Source: Fontivita pretiosa (GTDB lineage Bacteria; Planctomycetota; Phycisphaerae; Tepidisphaerales; Tepidisphaeraceae). Taken from it: a stretch of DNA of 64,000 nt. How positions within the stretch are numbered: the first letter of the stretch is position 1; the number at the start of each line of letters is the position of its first letter. Below the pieces are notes generated by a model that did not search any database, was not told the origin of the DNA, and saw only the letters and a program-made list of their open reading frames with translations. Position numbers and translations under genes: made by a program. The stretch spans positions 1,426,001-1,490,000 of the forward strand of contig NZ_CP191258.1 in assembly GCF_050410795.1 (NCBI RefSeq), given 5' to 3'. This document shows, piece by piece, positions 1-9,921 of the stretch.

Positions 1-7
1 GGCAGCC

Positions 8-1423
8 ATGGACGAGCGCATCGTCAAGCTTGCCGAAAAGGCCAAAGCCCTGCCCAAAGCTCCGGGCGTCTATCTGATGAAAGACGACCGCGGGCGGGTG
101 ATCTATATCGGCAAATCCGCCTGCCTGCGCGATCGCGTCTGCTCCTACTTCCAGGCTTCGACGAAGCTGGAGTACAAGAAGGCCGGGCTGCTCGAGGAAG
201 TCGTCGATTTCGACATCATCCAAACCGATTCCGAAGTCGAGGCGCTACTGGCCGAGAACCGGTTGATCAAAGACATCCAGCCGAAGTACAACGCCCGGCT
301 GCTGGACGACAAGACTTATCCGTATCTGATGGTGACGACCGGCGAAGACTACCCCGGCGTATACGTCACCCGCGAGCCGCGCACGCAGGGAGTAAAGCTC
401 TATGGGCCGTTCACCAGCGTCAACGCGCTCAAGGACGCGGTCACGCATCTTCAGAAGGCCTTCCGCTTCCGCACGTGTCATCTGGATATCCGGGAGGACG
501 ACCCTTCTCGCCGGTTCTTCCGTCCGTGCCTGCTTTATGCGATCAAGCAATGCACGGCGCCGTGCGCTGACAAGGTCTCCCGCGAGAGTTACAACCAGGA
601 CATTCGACGTCTGATCAGGTTTCTCGACGGCGAACGAAAGTCCATCCTGCGCGACCTGGAGAAGGAGATGAATCAGGCGGCGGCGGAGCTGCGTTTCGAG
701 CAGGCGGCCAGAATCCGCGACGAGATCCGCGCGCTTCAGGCCCTGGGGCATCGCGCACGCAAGGGCGAACAGCAGTTCTGGCAACCCGAGGCGTTCATCC
801 ACAACCCCCAGCAGGGCGTCGCCGCGCTGCAACAGGCACTGGGGCTGCCCGAGCCGCCCAGAATCCTCGAGGCCATTGATATCGCCCATCTTCAGGGCGG
901 CGAGATGGTCGGATCCAAAGTCACCTTCATCGATGGCGTGCCGTTCAAGGATGCCTACCGCCGCTACAAAATCCGCCACGCACAGGGCAACAACGATTAT
1001 CTGAGCATTCAGGAAGTGGTCTGGCGGCGCTATCGCGAGGCCGGGGCCAACAACGAGCTGTACCCGGATGTGATCCTGATCGATGGCGGGCTGGGTCAGC
1101 TCCACGCCGCCATGGACGTGTTCAAAACCATGGACTTCAGGCCCCCGATGGTGATCTCGCTGGCCAAGAAGCAGGAACTGATCTACGTGCAGGGCCAGAC
1201 GGAACCGCTGCGTCTGGCGCGGAACAATCCGGCGTTGAAGATGCTCCAGTACCTGCGTGACGAGGCGCACCGTTTCGCGCAGCACTATCACCACATTCTT
1301 CGACGCAAGGCGCAGATCGACGAGCAGGTGAAACAGGGGCGTCGTCCCCCGCCGCGGCGACGCAAGGGCCCGGATTCGCCGGCCAACGGCCCGCCCCAAC
1401 CGCCGACAACCCCATCCGAGTGA
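8..1423 (+). CDS. uvrC: UvrC-type excinuclease subunit, short form without HhH tail
   Basis: Nucleotide-excision-repair nuclease that cuts on both sides of a lesion presented by UvrB-DNA. The GIY-YIG nuclease motif is at residues 20-37 (GVYLMK..., VIYIGKS). A UVR (UvrB-binding) helix pair lies near residues 218-245. The RNase H-like 5'-incision domain follows, with likely acidic/His residues in IDIAH (about 291), DGG (359-361) and DEAH (418-421). The protein is 471 residues, against about 600 for the classic enzyme: it stops soon after the RNase H fold with a Pro/Arg-rich tail and no tandem helix-hairpin-helix module. The ATG at base 8 lies at the window edge, so an earlier start cannot be excluded. 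The reading frame is clean, so the missing tail looks natural rather than a frameshift. Confidence 0.93.
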   Translation: MDERIVKLAEKAKALPKAPGVYLMKDDRGRVIYIGKSACLRDRVCSYFQASTKLEYKKAGLLEEVVDFDIIQTDSEVEALLAENRLIKDIQPKYNARLLDDKTYPYLMVTTGEDYPGVYVTREPRTQGVKLYGPFTSVNALKDAVTHLQKAFRFRTCHLDIREDDPSRRFFRPCLLYAIKQCTAPCADKVSRESYNQDIRRLIRFLDGERKSILRDLEKEMNQAAAELRFEQAARIRDEIRALQALGHRARKGEQQFWQPEAFIHNPQQGVAALQQALGLPEPPRILEAIDIAHLQGGEMVGSKVTFIDGVPFKDAYRRYKIRHAQGNNDYLSIQEVVWRRYREAGANNELYPDVILIDGGLGQLHAAMDVFKTMDFRPPMVISLAKKQELIYVQGQTEPLRLARNNPALKMLQYLRDEAHRFAQHYHHILRRKAQIDEQVKQGRRPPPRRRKGPDSPANGPPQPPTTPSE

Positions 1424-1484
1424 TGCGGCATGTGAAACGCGCTCGGCGCCGAAGATCGGATGTTTGCAAGTCAGTTGATGCACC

Positions 1485-3890
1485 ATGCAAGTATCTCGAT
1501 TCGTCATCCCGCATCTGTGCATCATCGCGATGGCGCTGCCCGCGACCCGGGCGGCGCCACCCGCAACTGCCCCATCGGCCGACTGGGACATCGCCGTTTC
1601 CGATATCTGGCGGACGGATCTGGCTCGCCGCAGCGAGCAGGCGCTTCGCCGGGGCGTCAGGTTCCTGCTGTCCCAGCAGAACCCCGACGGAAGCTGGGGC
1701 ATGGGCAAGGCGACCGACGAGGAAGGCGGCAACACGGCGCTGGTGACGCTGGCGCTTCTGAGCTGCGGGGAATCGCACCAGTCGGCGGCGATCCAGCGGG
1801 CCATCGCGTTCCTGAAAAAAGTCCAGCCGGAAAAGACGCATCACGCCACCTATTCGATCGCGTTGCGCGCCTGCGTGTGGGCATCGCTGCCCGAGCAGTT
1901 GCGGCAAAGCGAGCTGCGCGCCGATCTGCGCTGGCTGCTGGATGCGATGATTCAGGGCCCGTCGCGCGCCCGCGACGGGCGGAGCGTCGATCGCCGCGGG
2001 ATGTACGACTACAACGTCGGCGGAACCGGGCTGGGCGGAGATTACTCCAACAGCCAGTACGGCGTGCTGGGCGTGTGGTACGCCGCCGACGCAGGCCTGG
2101 AAGTCCCCCGAGCCTACTGGAAGCAGGTGGAGGATGGCTGGCTGGCCGGACAATGCGAGGACGGCGGGTGGGCGTACATGCCCGGTCGGCGCCGCAGCTA
2201 CGCCTCGATGACCGCCGCCGCCGCCGCAACCCTCTACATCACCAACGACTACCTTCACGCGCGTCAGGCTCAGAACCTTAACCAATCCGTCACCAACGAA
2301 CCGCTGGAACGCGCCATGAAGTGGCTGGGCGACAACTTCGCCGCGGATCTGAATGTCGGACGCGACATCCTTCCCGGCGAGCAGCGACAACGCGACCGCT
2401 CGCTTCTGAACATCCTGGGCGAGCTGGCGCAGCCGTCCGGCACACAGGTTCACTACATGCTCTTCGCCTACGAGCGCGTCGGCGAGGCCAGCGGGCTGAC
2501 ACGTTTCGGCCAGCACAAGTGGTTCGACGAAGGAGCCGAGTTTCTCATCCGAACCCAGGCTTCGGACGGATCCTGGCAGGGATCGAATCACGAGCAGACC
2601 GATACGGCCTACGCGCTGTTGTTTCTGTCGCGCGGGCGAGCGCCGATCGTGTTGCAGAAACTTCAATTCAACGGGCGATGGAACAACCGACCGCGCGACG
2701 CCTGGGGCTTTACCCGCTTCATGCGCCGCGCCAGCGAACGGCATGTCAACTGGCAGGTCGTCTCGATCGACCACACGCCCCAGGAGCTGCGCCAGTCGCC
2801 ACTGCTTTATGTCGCCTCGGATCGTCCCCTTGTGCTGGATCGGACGCAAAAGGCCAGGCTCAAGGATTACATCGATCAGGGCGGATTGCTCGTGTGCGTC
2901 AACGAAGGGAGCGGAGATGCGTTTGCGCGCTCGATCATGGAACTGGCGGCGGAGCTGTACCCGGCGTATCCGATGCGCGACCTGCCGGCGAATCACCCCG
3001 CTTACACCGCCAACTTCCCCGTCACGCGCGGCACGGATCAGACCAACCTCCGCGGCGTGAACAACGGCCTGCGAGAGTTGATCGTACTGTATCCCAGCGG
3101 CGACATGTCGTGGAAGTGGCACAGCGCCGGCGGCGCGTTCCTCCCGCGCAACAGCGCCTACGCCACGCTGGCCAACCTCCACCTGTACGTGACCGACCGC
3201 GCCAACCCGCGCTACAAGGGCGAGGACACCTGGATCGACCGCGACCCGCTTGCGCCGCGACCCACACGCAGCCTGCGCATCGCACGCCTGCGACACACGG
3301 GCAACTGGGATCCCGAACCGGCAGGCTGGGTGCGACTGGCCAACCTGCTGGCCAACCGCAACGGCATCGAGCTTCAGGTCGATCCGGTTTTTGTTGCCGA
3401 TGCCGCGGCGCATCGGCTGGCCCACATCACCGACACGCGATCGCTTCAGTTCGATGAATCCGACAAGGCCAGGCTGCGTCAGTACATCGACGGTGGCGGG
3501 TTGCTGCTTTTTGACGCGGCTGGCGGTTCGCCCGAGGCCGCCGCGTCCTTCGAGCCGCTGCTGCGCGAACTATACCCCTACCACGTGACGATCGAGCCTT
3601 TGCCGCTGGATCATCCGATCTATCACATGAAATCCCTGGGCGGCGAGGAGATCGATCGCGTCCGCTTCCGTCGCCGCGAAAGCAATCTGGATCTGGTGCC
3701 GATCCCGCGCCTGCGGGCCGCCAGCATCGACGGGCGGATCATCGCCATCATCTCCCCCGAAGATCTCAGCGGCGGGCTGGTCGGCTATTCCACCGCCGGG
3801 CTGGAAGGCTACGCTCCAGGCAGCGCCATCAGCCTGGTGCGCAATATCGTGCTGTGGCATGTGGACCGCGGATCAGGCCCGGGAGACTGA
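1485..3890 (+). CDS. DUF4159 protein with squalene-cyclase-like repeats, exported
   Basis: An 801-residue exported protein of unknown biochemical role. It starts with a signal peptide (hydrophobic segment about residues 6-22, ending in ATRAA). Residues about 50-370 carry prenyltransferase/squalene-cyclase-type alpha-toroid repeats, seen as motifs such as NPDGSWGMG, CEDGGWAYM and ASDGSWQGS. Two DUF4159-like domains follow, near 430-560 and 620-800; each has a paired phrase of the type 'ARLKDYIDQGGLL' / 'ARLRQYIDGGGLL' and a later 'ELYP', so they look like an internal duplication. The domain pairing is typical of planctomycetes, where such genes often sit near MoxR/VWA clusters; here the neighbours are uvrC and mtnP. 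The ATG at 1485 is chosen because it gives a complete signal peptide. Confidence 0.85.
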   Translation: MQVSRFVIPHLCIIAMALPATRAAPPATAPSADWDIAVSDIWRTDLARRSEQALRRGVRFLLSQQNPDGSWGMGKATDEEGGNTALVTLALLSCGESHQSAAIQRAIAFLKKVQPEKTHHATYSIALRACVWASLPEQLRQSELRADLRWLLDAMIQGPSRARDGRSVDRRGMYDYNVGGTGLGGDYSNSQYGVLGVWYAADAGLEVPRAYWKQVEDGWLAGQCEDGGWAYMPGRRRSYASMTAAAAATLYITNDYLHARQAQNLNQSVTNEPLERAMKWLGDNFAADLNVGRDILPGEQRQRDRSLLNILGELAQPSGTQVHYMLFAYERVGEASGLTRFGQHKWFDEGAEFLIRTQASDGSWQGSNHEQTDTAYALLFLSRGRAPIVLQKLQFNGRWNNRPRDAWGFTRFMRRASERHVNWQVVSIDHTPQELRQSPLLYVASDRPLVLDRTQKARLKDYIDQGGLLVCVNEGSGDAFARSIMELAAELYPAYPMRDLPANHPAYTANFPVTRGTDQTNLRGVNNGLRELIVLYPSGDMSWKWHSAGGAFLPRNSAYATLANLHLYVTDRANPRYKGEDTWIDRDPLAPRPTRSLRIARLRHTGNWDPEPAGWVRLANLLANRNGIELQVDPVFVADAAAHRLAHITDTRSLQFDESDKARLRQYIDGGGLLLFDAAGGSPEAAASFEPLLRELYPYHVTIEPLPLDHPIYHMKSLGGEEIDRVRFRRRESNLDLVPIPRLRAASIDGRIIAIISPEDLSGGLVGYSTAGLEGYAPGSAISLVRNIVLWHVDRGSGPGD

Positions 3891-3995
3891 TCGGATCCGT
3901 CTCAAATCCGGGCACGTAGCGGCTGCCGCCGCTCAAGATCGGCGGGAACAATCAAACATTGACATCCCGGCGGCTGCCAATGACAACTTGTTTCC

Positions 3996-5018
3996 ATGAG
4001 CCAGATCAAAATCGGTCTGATTGGGGGAACCGGGTTGGGAGCGGCGCTGGTCGGGCAGGGCAGCCAGGACGCCAGGCGGCATGAGATCGACACGCCCTTC
4101 GGGCGTCCAAGCGATGCGATCATCGAAACAAGCTGGCACGGGCTGCCGATTTTCATTCTCAATCGCCACGGACCGGGGCATCTGCTCAACCCCTCTCAGG
4201 TTCCCTATCGTGCCAACATCTTCGCGCTCAAGCAGCTTGGATGCACACACATCATCGCCTCGGGCGCGGTGGGCAGCCTGCGTGAGGAGTTTCGGCCCAC
4301 AGACCTGGTGATTCCCGACCAGATCATCGACAAGACGCATAAACGGGCCAACACGTTCTTCGAGCGGGCGGCGGTGCATGTGGAAATGGCTGAACCTTTC
4401 TGCCCGGTGCTGCGTCGGATTCTCCTGGAGGCAGCAAGGGATTCGGGGTCGGCGCCAGCCAGTTCGGCCGCCCAGCCCGCCAGCCCGGCTGCGGCAGCGA
4501 CTTCCAGCCCGGATCGTGCGTCGTTTACGGTTCACGATCACGGCTGCTACGTGGCGATGGAAGGGCCGGCGTTCTCGACGCGGGCCGAAAGCCTCATGCA
4601 CCGACTGTGGGGCGGCGATCTGATCGGCATGACCGCCATGCCTGAAACCAGGCTGGCACGCGAGGCCGAAATCGCCTACGCGCTGGTCGCGCTGGTGACG
4701 GACTATGATTGCTGGCGGGGCAGACCAGCCGCCCCGGGACAGGCCGGCCACGCGCAGGCCGCTGCTGAGGTCGATCCGTTCGCGCTTCTGAAGGAGATCA
4801 CGTCGAACCTTCAGCAGGCGACGGCGAACGCGATCGAGCTGATGCGCCGTGCGGTTGCCCTGATTGCCTCTCGCCCGCCCCAGCAGCTTGTATCGCCGGC
4901 GCATCATGCGCTGCGGCTGGCGATCTGGTCGGATAAATCCAGGATCGCGCCCGATGAAGTGCAGCGATTGGCCCCACTGTGGATGAAGTACTTTGGAACC
5001 ACCGATGAACACAGTTGA
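3996..5018 (+). CDS. mtnP: S-methyl-5'-thioadenosine phosphorylase
   Basis: Purine-nucleoside-phosphorylase family enzyme that cleaves methylthioadenosine to adenine and methylthioribose-1-phosphate (polyamine/methionine salvage, cytosolic). Visible family motifs: IGGTGLG near residue 9, NRHGPGH near 56, YRANIFALK, IIASGAVGSL, MEGPAFSTRAES from 188, IGMTAMPET and VTDYDCW near 235. At 340 residues it is longer than the usual 280-300 because of an Ala/Ser/Pro-rich insertion at about 149-172, just before a core strand; this is probably a surface loop. The end overlaps upstream alternative starts of the next gene. The IGGTG and TDYDCW pattern favours MTA phosphorylase over guanosine/inosine phosphorylase. 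Confidence 0.92.
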   Translation: MSQIKIGLIGGTGLGAALVGQGSQDARRHEIDTPFGRPSDAIIETSWHGLPIFILNRHGPGHLLNPSQVPYRANIFALKQLGCTHIIASGAVGSLREEFRPTDLVIPDQIIDKTHKRANTFFERAAVHVEMAEPFCPVLRRILLEAARDSGSAPASSAAQPASPAAAATSSPDRASFTVHDHGCYVAMEGPAFSTRAESLMHRLWGGDLIGMTAMPETRLAREAEIAYALVALVTDYDCWRGRPAAPGQAGHAQAAAEVDPFALLKEITSNLQQATANAIELMRRAVALIASRPPQQLVSPAHHALRLAIWSDKSRIAPDEVQRLAPLWMKYFGTTDEHS

Positions 5019-5152
5019 ACACAGACCGGGCAGCGGCATCAAGCCACGGATTTCACAGATGAAAGCACCCGCCGCCGCGCCGTCGGCGATATCTGCCAGG
5101 TCTGCCTGGCTGGTTCTGCTGCACGTGTGTTCAATCGTGTTCATCTGCGGTT
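4997..5152. repeat. REP-like imperfect inverted repeat
   Basis: The left arm at about 4997-5024 (core GATGAACACAGTTGAACACA) is matched by the reverse complement of about 5125-5152 (GATGAACACGATTGAACACA), differing at two core positions. Between them lies a further phrase of the same style, CACGGATTTCACAGATGAA (5046-5064). Such 'gatgaacacag' phrases are a familiar intergenic repeat style in many bacterial genomes. Here the element spans the mtnP stop codon and the signal-peptide codons of the following gene. Confidence 0.6.
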
Positions 5153-8100
5153 CGCTTTGCTTCGCCCAGGCGGTCAACCCACAGAGCCTTTACGGGCGAG
5201 ACACGACTCAGGGCGTGTATGTCCGCGATTCGGCAGTGGCGGTGGAGAAGTTCGCCCTGGCCGAGCGGATGGAGCATCTGAAGGAGTGGGACAAGGCCGC
5301 CGACGTGTATCAGGAGATTCTGCGCAGCTACAGCGATCGTGTGGTTCCGTCGCAGGTGGATGCGGAGAACAAGATTTATCAGTACACCAGCGTGACGCCG
5401 GCGGTTCAGGAGCGGCTGGCGCGCTGGCCGGAGGAGGGGCTGCGGGTCTATCGCGCGCGCTACGAGACGCAGGCGGCGGAGCTGCTGGCATCGGCGGGAG
5501 ACGACCTGGGGCAACTGCATCGGGTGCTGGCCCATTATTTCGTGACCGACGCCGCCAAACAGGCCGCCATGCGGATGATCGAGCTGTACCTGGAGCGTGG
5601 CGAGTTTCCCGCCGCCGCCTGGACCGCTGATCGACTGCTCCGCTGGCATCCGGCAACAGGCGCGGATCGACCCGCGTTGCTGTATCGCGCGGCGATGGCG
5701 TATCACCTGGCGGGCGACCGGCAGCAGGCAGCGGCCCGACTGGAAGAGTTGAAGGCCAACTTTCCCGATGCGATGGGCCAGGTGCGCGGCGCCCAGGTGA
5801 TGCTGGCGGATTCGCTGGCTGGCGCGCTGGCCATCGCCCCGCACGAGCCGCAATCCGGAGACGCGCGGCTGGCGGGCGGGGAAGACTCCTGGCCCACCGC
5901 ATTCGGAAGCCCCGATCGCGCGCGCGTGCCGCAGGCGGGAGGCTTCGGCGGAGCGCGGCTGTTCAGCATCGAGTTGGCTCGCCCCAACTTCCGTGGCATG
6001 AGCCAGCAACGCGTCGAGCTGCTGCGGCAGGATCAACGCGACCGCGACAACGGCCTGATGACCGGCGTGTTCCCCGTCGTCGATCGCGGCGAGCTGTTCT
6101 TCCACGACAACACCCGCATCTACGCCGTCACCCTCGACAGCTATCAACCCCTGCCCGGATGGGCCCAGACCTACGACGGCGAGCGCAACGGACGCTACGT
6201 GACCAGCGGCTGGCCCACCCCGCGCTGCCAGCAGTGTACTCTCACCGTGACCGACGACTCGGTGCTGGCGGTGATGGGATTGCCGGATTTCATCACGATG
6301 CAGTACACCGGCAGCTACGGCCAGCGCGATACGCGGCTGGTGTGCCTGGACCGGCGCACCGGCCGACAGCGATGGCTCGTGCAGCCACGCATGCTGCCCG
6401 AGTCAGCAGCCAATCTGCGCAACCTCGATTTCTTCGGCTCTCCGCTGGTGATCGGCAAGACCGCCTACATCCAGGCGCGCGGAGGCAAGGGAGTGCAGTT
6501 TGAAGATTCCTACGTGCTGGCCTTCAACGCCGACGATGGCGCGTTCAAATGGGCCTGCTACATCGCCAGCGCCAACACCAACGCCCAGTTCTGGGATGCG
6601 GATCTGAGCTCGCTGCTGGGGCAGAACGTGTCGCACCTGGCGTACTCGAGCGGGCGGCTGTACGCGGCAACGAACCTGGGCGCCGTCGCCTGCATCGACG
6701 CCTACGACGGAACCATCGTCTGGCTGAACATCTATCCGCGCAATGTGCCGGAGCCGAACCGGGCGTTCGGATTCGGCGGCGGGTGGAACCGGGCACGCGC
6801 GATGGCATCGGGCGTCGGCGGCGAAAAGCCCTGGACCTACAACCCCGTCGTCGTCTCGCAGGGCAAAGTGTTCGTGTTGCCCTCCGACGGACTGCATCTG
6901 CACATCTACGACGCCGGCAGCGGCGTAGAGGTCAAGCGCATCAGGCTGAGCCTTTTTGACAACGCAGACACGATGCTCGGCGTGGTCGGCGAAAAGCTGA
7001 TCATCAACAACGCCCGCCAGGTCTTCTGCATCGACTGGGTGCATTACGATCCTGCCAAAAAGCGAGACGACAACCTGCTGTGGTACAACTCCTTCCAGCG
7101 TGCCGGCGCGCCGGAAGATTCGATCCGCGGACGCGGCTTTGTCACCACCGACAGCGTCATCATCCCCACCGCCTGGCAGTTGATGCGCCTCACGCTCAAC
7201 AGCGGCAAGATCGTGGCCAAGTACCCCGCCGCCAGCGGCGGCGCCTGGGGCCAGGACGAGGGTCCGGGCAACGTGCTGGTGGCGCAGGATCGGCTGATTG
7301 TCGCCGGGCCGTCGCGGGTCACGGTCTATACCGACCTTGCGTTGGCGATGTCGAAGCTGGATGCGGAGGTTGCCGCCGCGCCCGATGATCCGGCGCCGCG
7401 GCTTCGCTACGCCGACATGCTGTTTGTCGCCGGCAAGCTTGAAGAGGCGATCGCGAAACTGGACGAGGCGATTGCGCTGATCAGCCAGGGGCATGGCGGG
7501 ACGATGTTCGGCGGCGCCGCGCGCGACAAGGTCTTCACCACGGCTCTGGGTTTTGCCCAGAAGCTGGCCAAAGAGGCGCAGCAGACGCCTGCCGTTGCAG
7601 ATCTGGCGGCGGGGCTGTTCGACCGTGCGGCGGTGGCAGCAACGACGCCGTCGCAGCAGGTCACCTACCGGCTGAGCCGCGCCGCATTCGCCCGCCAGCG
7701 CGCACAGCACGATCTGGAGGTCAAGCTGCATCAGCAGATCCTTTCGGATCCGCTGCTGCGGGAGGTACCGGTGGCCGACGAGGACGGCGACGCCGTCGCC
7801 GCCGCCGTGCTGGCACGCAGGGCGATCGATCAGGCGATCCAGCGGGCCGGCCCGGCCGTCTACGAGCCTTACGAGCGCGCCGCCGCCGAGCGGCTCCGTG
7901 CCGCCGAATCCGCCATCGATCCACAGCAGCTTCAGGAGGTGGCGGCGATGTATCCCAACTCGTCGGCGGCGCCGCGCGCCCTGCTGGCCGCCGCCGAGGC
8001 CTTCGAAGTCAACAAAGATCCCCGCCGCGCCACGCAGGTCCTTCGCCAGGCCTACTTCCGCTACCCGGAATATCCCCAGCGTGCTCGAATCATCGAGGCA

Positions 8101-9921
8101 CTGGCGAGAAACTCTCTGGCGATGCCGAACCGGATCGACGTGGCGATCGCGCGGCTGACGCTCGGCGCGCAGAAGCTGGGCGGAACGCCGCGGCTTTCGC
8201 GCCCACTGCCTCTGCCGGATGGCACGGCGATTCAGCCCAATGTCAGCTTCGCCGACGCCGCCGATCAACTGCGCAAGTATCTGGCCCGCTCGTCAGCCGG
8301 CGACCTGCCTCAGATCGGTCTGCCCCCACGCTCGCGCACTTCGTTTCTTCCGGAGTCGCCGGAGTCGATCGTGCCGGGTGTTTCGGCGTTGCTGGTTCCG
8401 CCGGCGGAGTTCGCGCGGCATGATCGCGTGATCACTTACACCCCGGGCATCGGAGTGCGCGTCTTCGCCGTGGGACAGACCCAGCCGATCATCACCTGCG
8501 CGGAATTCACTGAGCTTGCGAAGGGGGCGGCGTGGATCGAACGGCACAACCTGCTGGTCTGGGGCCAGACCGAGATGATGCTTTTCGCCGGCGACAGCGG
8601 GCAACTGCTGTGGAAGACGTCGCTGAAATCGATCCCGCAGGTGCTGGTGGTGGCGCAGGGATCCGCACAGAGCGCCGAAGAGGCCGACCTCGACGCCGAC
8701 GCGCCCGCCAACGCGCCGCAAGTCGCAGAGCCGCAGGAGATCGTCATCGACGCCGGAAACCTCGCTCAGCAGCAGATCATCATCCGGCGTAATCAGCAGC
8801 TCATCATCCGCGCCCGGCGAGGACGTTTCGGTCCGGTCGCGGTGGCACAGGCGGCACTGGAGATGCCTCCGCAGCCGGCTTCGGAACAGATCGCGCAGGT
8901 TCGACCGCTGGCGGATCGGATCGTCGTGGGCACGACCGACGGTCGAATCGCCGCGTTCGACCTGGATGGTGGCCGGCTGCTGTGGCAGACGCGGCTCGGG
9001 CAGCGCGCGGCCAGGAATCTGCTGGCCAACGACGACTTCGTCGTGGCGCACCTGCTGGAGGCGGCTGGCGGCGCGGTCAGCGTGCAGGTGGTGGTGCTGG
9101 ATGCGTTTTCCGGGCAGGTGCTGTCGCGTCGCAGTTTCGGCACCGACACCGACGTCGCCATGGCGGGCGCCGATCCGGTCGCGATGCTTCCGGTCAACAT
9201 CGCGCTTTCCCCCGACGGCATCCTGGTTTGCCTGCTCGCCGACCGGATTTGCGGCAAGGACCTGTTCGAGCCGGGCGGGCTGGAGCAATGGACCTACATG
9301 GGAGAACGCCGACGCTCGGATCTGGGCGCCCCCTACCAGTTCTCCACCGAGCCGGATCACTTGCAGATCAGCGGCGAGCGGGTGCTGGTGGTGGCTGACA
9401 ACGGCACGAGCCTGCACGGCTATTCGTTGCGCAGCGGCAAGCCGCTGCCATTCAATCAGCAGACCCTTCAGTTCGAGTCGCGAACCAGCACCGGACGCCT
9501 GGTGCTGCGCACCGCGGGCAGCAGGTTGTACCTGGCACTGGCCAACGACATGAAGGGATACGATCTGGACAACGGCACAGCGTGGGTCAGCCGATTCGAT
9601 GCGCGTACGAGCCTGCGGGTCAGGGACGTGATCATCGCCCGCGACTATGTCATCGGGCTGATGGATCTGATGCCACGCGGACCGCGCCTTCCGCCGCTGG
9701 CGCAGCCTCAGCCGCAGGACCAGTCCCCCACGCCCATTGTGCACATCAAGGCCTTCAGCCGCGCGATCAACCCCAATGGCAGTGAGTCGGGTTTGCTGGA
9801 GCACGATGTGAAGATCAGTGACCCGGCCACCATTTTGTCCTGGCAGGTGGTGGACGGCGGGTTCTACTACCTCAGCGGCGACCAGAAGCTGCACTTCCGA
9901 CAGAGCGCCGGCAGGCCATGA
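5059..9921 (+). CDS. Giant exported PQQ-like beta-propeller / TPR protein
   Basis: About 1620 residues from the chosen ATG at 5059, which places a signal peptide directly at the N-terminus (hydrophobic stretch ending near CFAQA). Earlier in-frame starts (TTG 4993, ATG 5005) would overlap mtnP and put charged sequence before the signal. Domain order: TPR-like helices (about 45-250); a first PQQ/pyrrolo-quinoline-type propeller (about 310-790) with phrases such as LVCLDRRTGRQRW and ACIDAYDGTIVW; a second TPR block (about 800-1060); a second propeller (about 1110-1620) with IAAFDLDGGRLLWQTR. No PQQ-dehydrogenase catalytic residues could be identified, so it is more likely a scaffold or binding protein of the envelope than an oxidoreductase. 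Function unknown. Confidence 0.85.
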   Translation: MKAPAAAPSAISARSAWLVLLHVCSIVFICGSLCFAQAVNPQSLYGRDTTQGVYVRDSAVAVEKFALAERMEHLKEWDKAADVYQEILRSYSDRVVPSQVDAENKIYQYTSVTPAVQERLARWPEEGLRVYRARYETQAAELLASAGDDLGQLHRVLAHYFVTDAAKQAAMRMIELYLERGEFPAAAWTADRLLRWHPATGADRPALLYRAAMAYHLAGDRQQAAARLEELKANFPDAMGQVRGAQVMLADSLAGALAIAPHEPQSGDARLAGGEDSWPTAFGSPDRARVPQAGGFGGARLFSIELARPNFRGMSQQRVELLRQDQRDRDNGLMTGVFPVVDRGELFFHDNTRIYAVTLDSYQPLPGWAQTYDGERNGRYVTSGWPTPRCQQCTLTVTDDSVLAVMGLPDFITMQYTGSYGQRDTRLVCLDRRTGRQRWLVQPRMLPESAANLRNLDFFGSPLVIGKTAYIQARGGKGVQFEDSYVLAFNADDGAFKWACYIASANTNAQFWDADLSSLLGQNVSHLAYSSGRLYAATNLGAVACIDAYDGTIVWLNIYPRNVPEPNRAFGFGGGWNRARAMASGVGGEKPWTYNPVVVSQGKVFVLPSDGLHLHIYDAGSGVEVKRIRLSLFDNADTMLGVVGEKLIINNARQVFCIDWVHYDPAKKRDDNLLWYNSFQRAGAPEDSIRGRGFVTTDSVIIPTAWQLMRLTLNSGKIVAKYPAASGGAWGQDEGPGNVLVAQDRLIVAGPSRVTVYTDLALAMSKLDAEVAAAPDDPAPRLRYADMLFVAGKLEEAIAKLDEAIALISQGHGGTMFGGAARDKVFTTALGFAQKLAKEAQQTPAVADLAAGLFDRAAVAATTPSQQVTYRLSRAAFARQRAQHDLEVKLHQQILSDPLLREVPVADEDGDAVAAAVLARRAIDQAIQRAGPAVYEPYERAAAERLRAAESAIDPQQLQEVAAMYPNSSAAPRALLAAAEAFEVNKDPRRATQVLRQAYFRYPEYPQRARIIEALARNSLAMPNRIDVAIARLTLGAQKLGGTPRLSRPLPLPDGTAIQPNVSFADAADQLRKYLARSSAGDLPQIGLPPRSRTSFLPESPESIVPGVSALLVPPAEFARHDRVITYTPGIGVRVFAVGQTQPIITCAEFTELAKGAAWIERHNLLVWGQTEMMLFAGDSGQLLWKTSLKSIPQVLVVAQGSAQSAEEADLDADAPANAPQVAEPQEIVIDAGNLAQQQIIIRRNQQLIIRARRGRFGPVAVAQAALEMPPQPASEQIAQVRPLADRIVVGTTDGRIAAFDLDGGRLLWQTRLGQRAARNLLANDDFVVAHLLEAAGGAVSVQVVVLDAFSGQVLSRRSFGTDTDVAMAGADPVAMLPVNIALSPDGILVCLLADRICGKDLFEPGGLEQWTYMGERRRSDLGAPYQFSTEPDHLQISGERVLVVADNGTSLHGYSLRSGKPLPFNQQTLQFESRTSTGRLVLRTAGSRLYLALANDMKGYDLDNGTAWVSRFDARTSLRVRDVIIARDYVIGLMDLMPRGPRLPPLAQPQPQDQSPTPIVHIKAFSRAINPNGSESGLLEHDVKISDPATILSWQVVDGGFYYLSGDQKLHFRQSAGRP

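Noticed and set aside
1137..3425. Long minus-strand frame opposite the DUF4159 gene.
   Set aside because: No start signal or family; the plus-strand frame has a signal peptide and recognisable domains.
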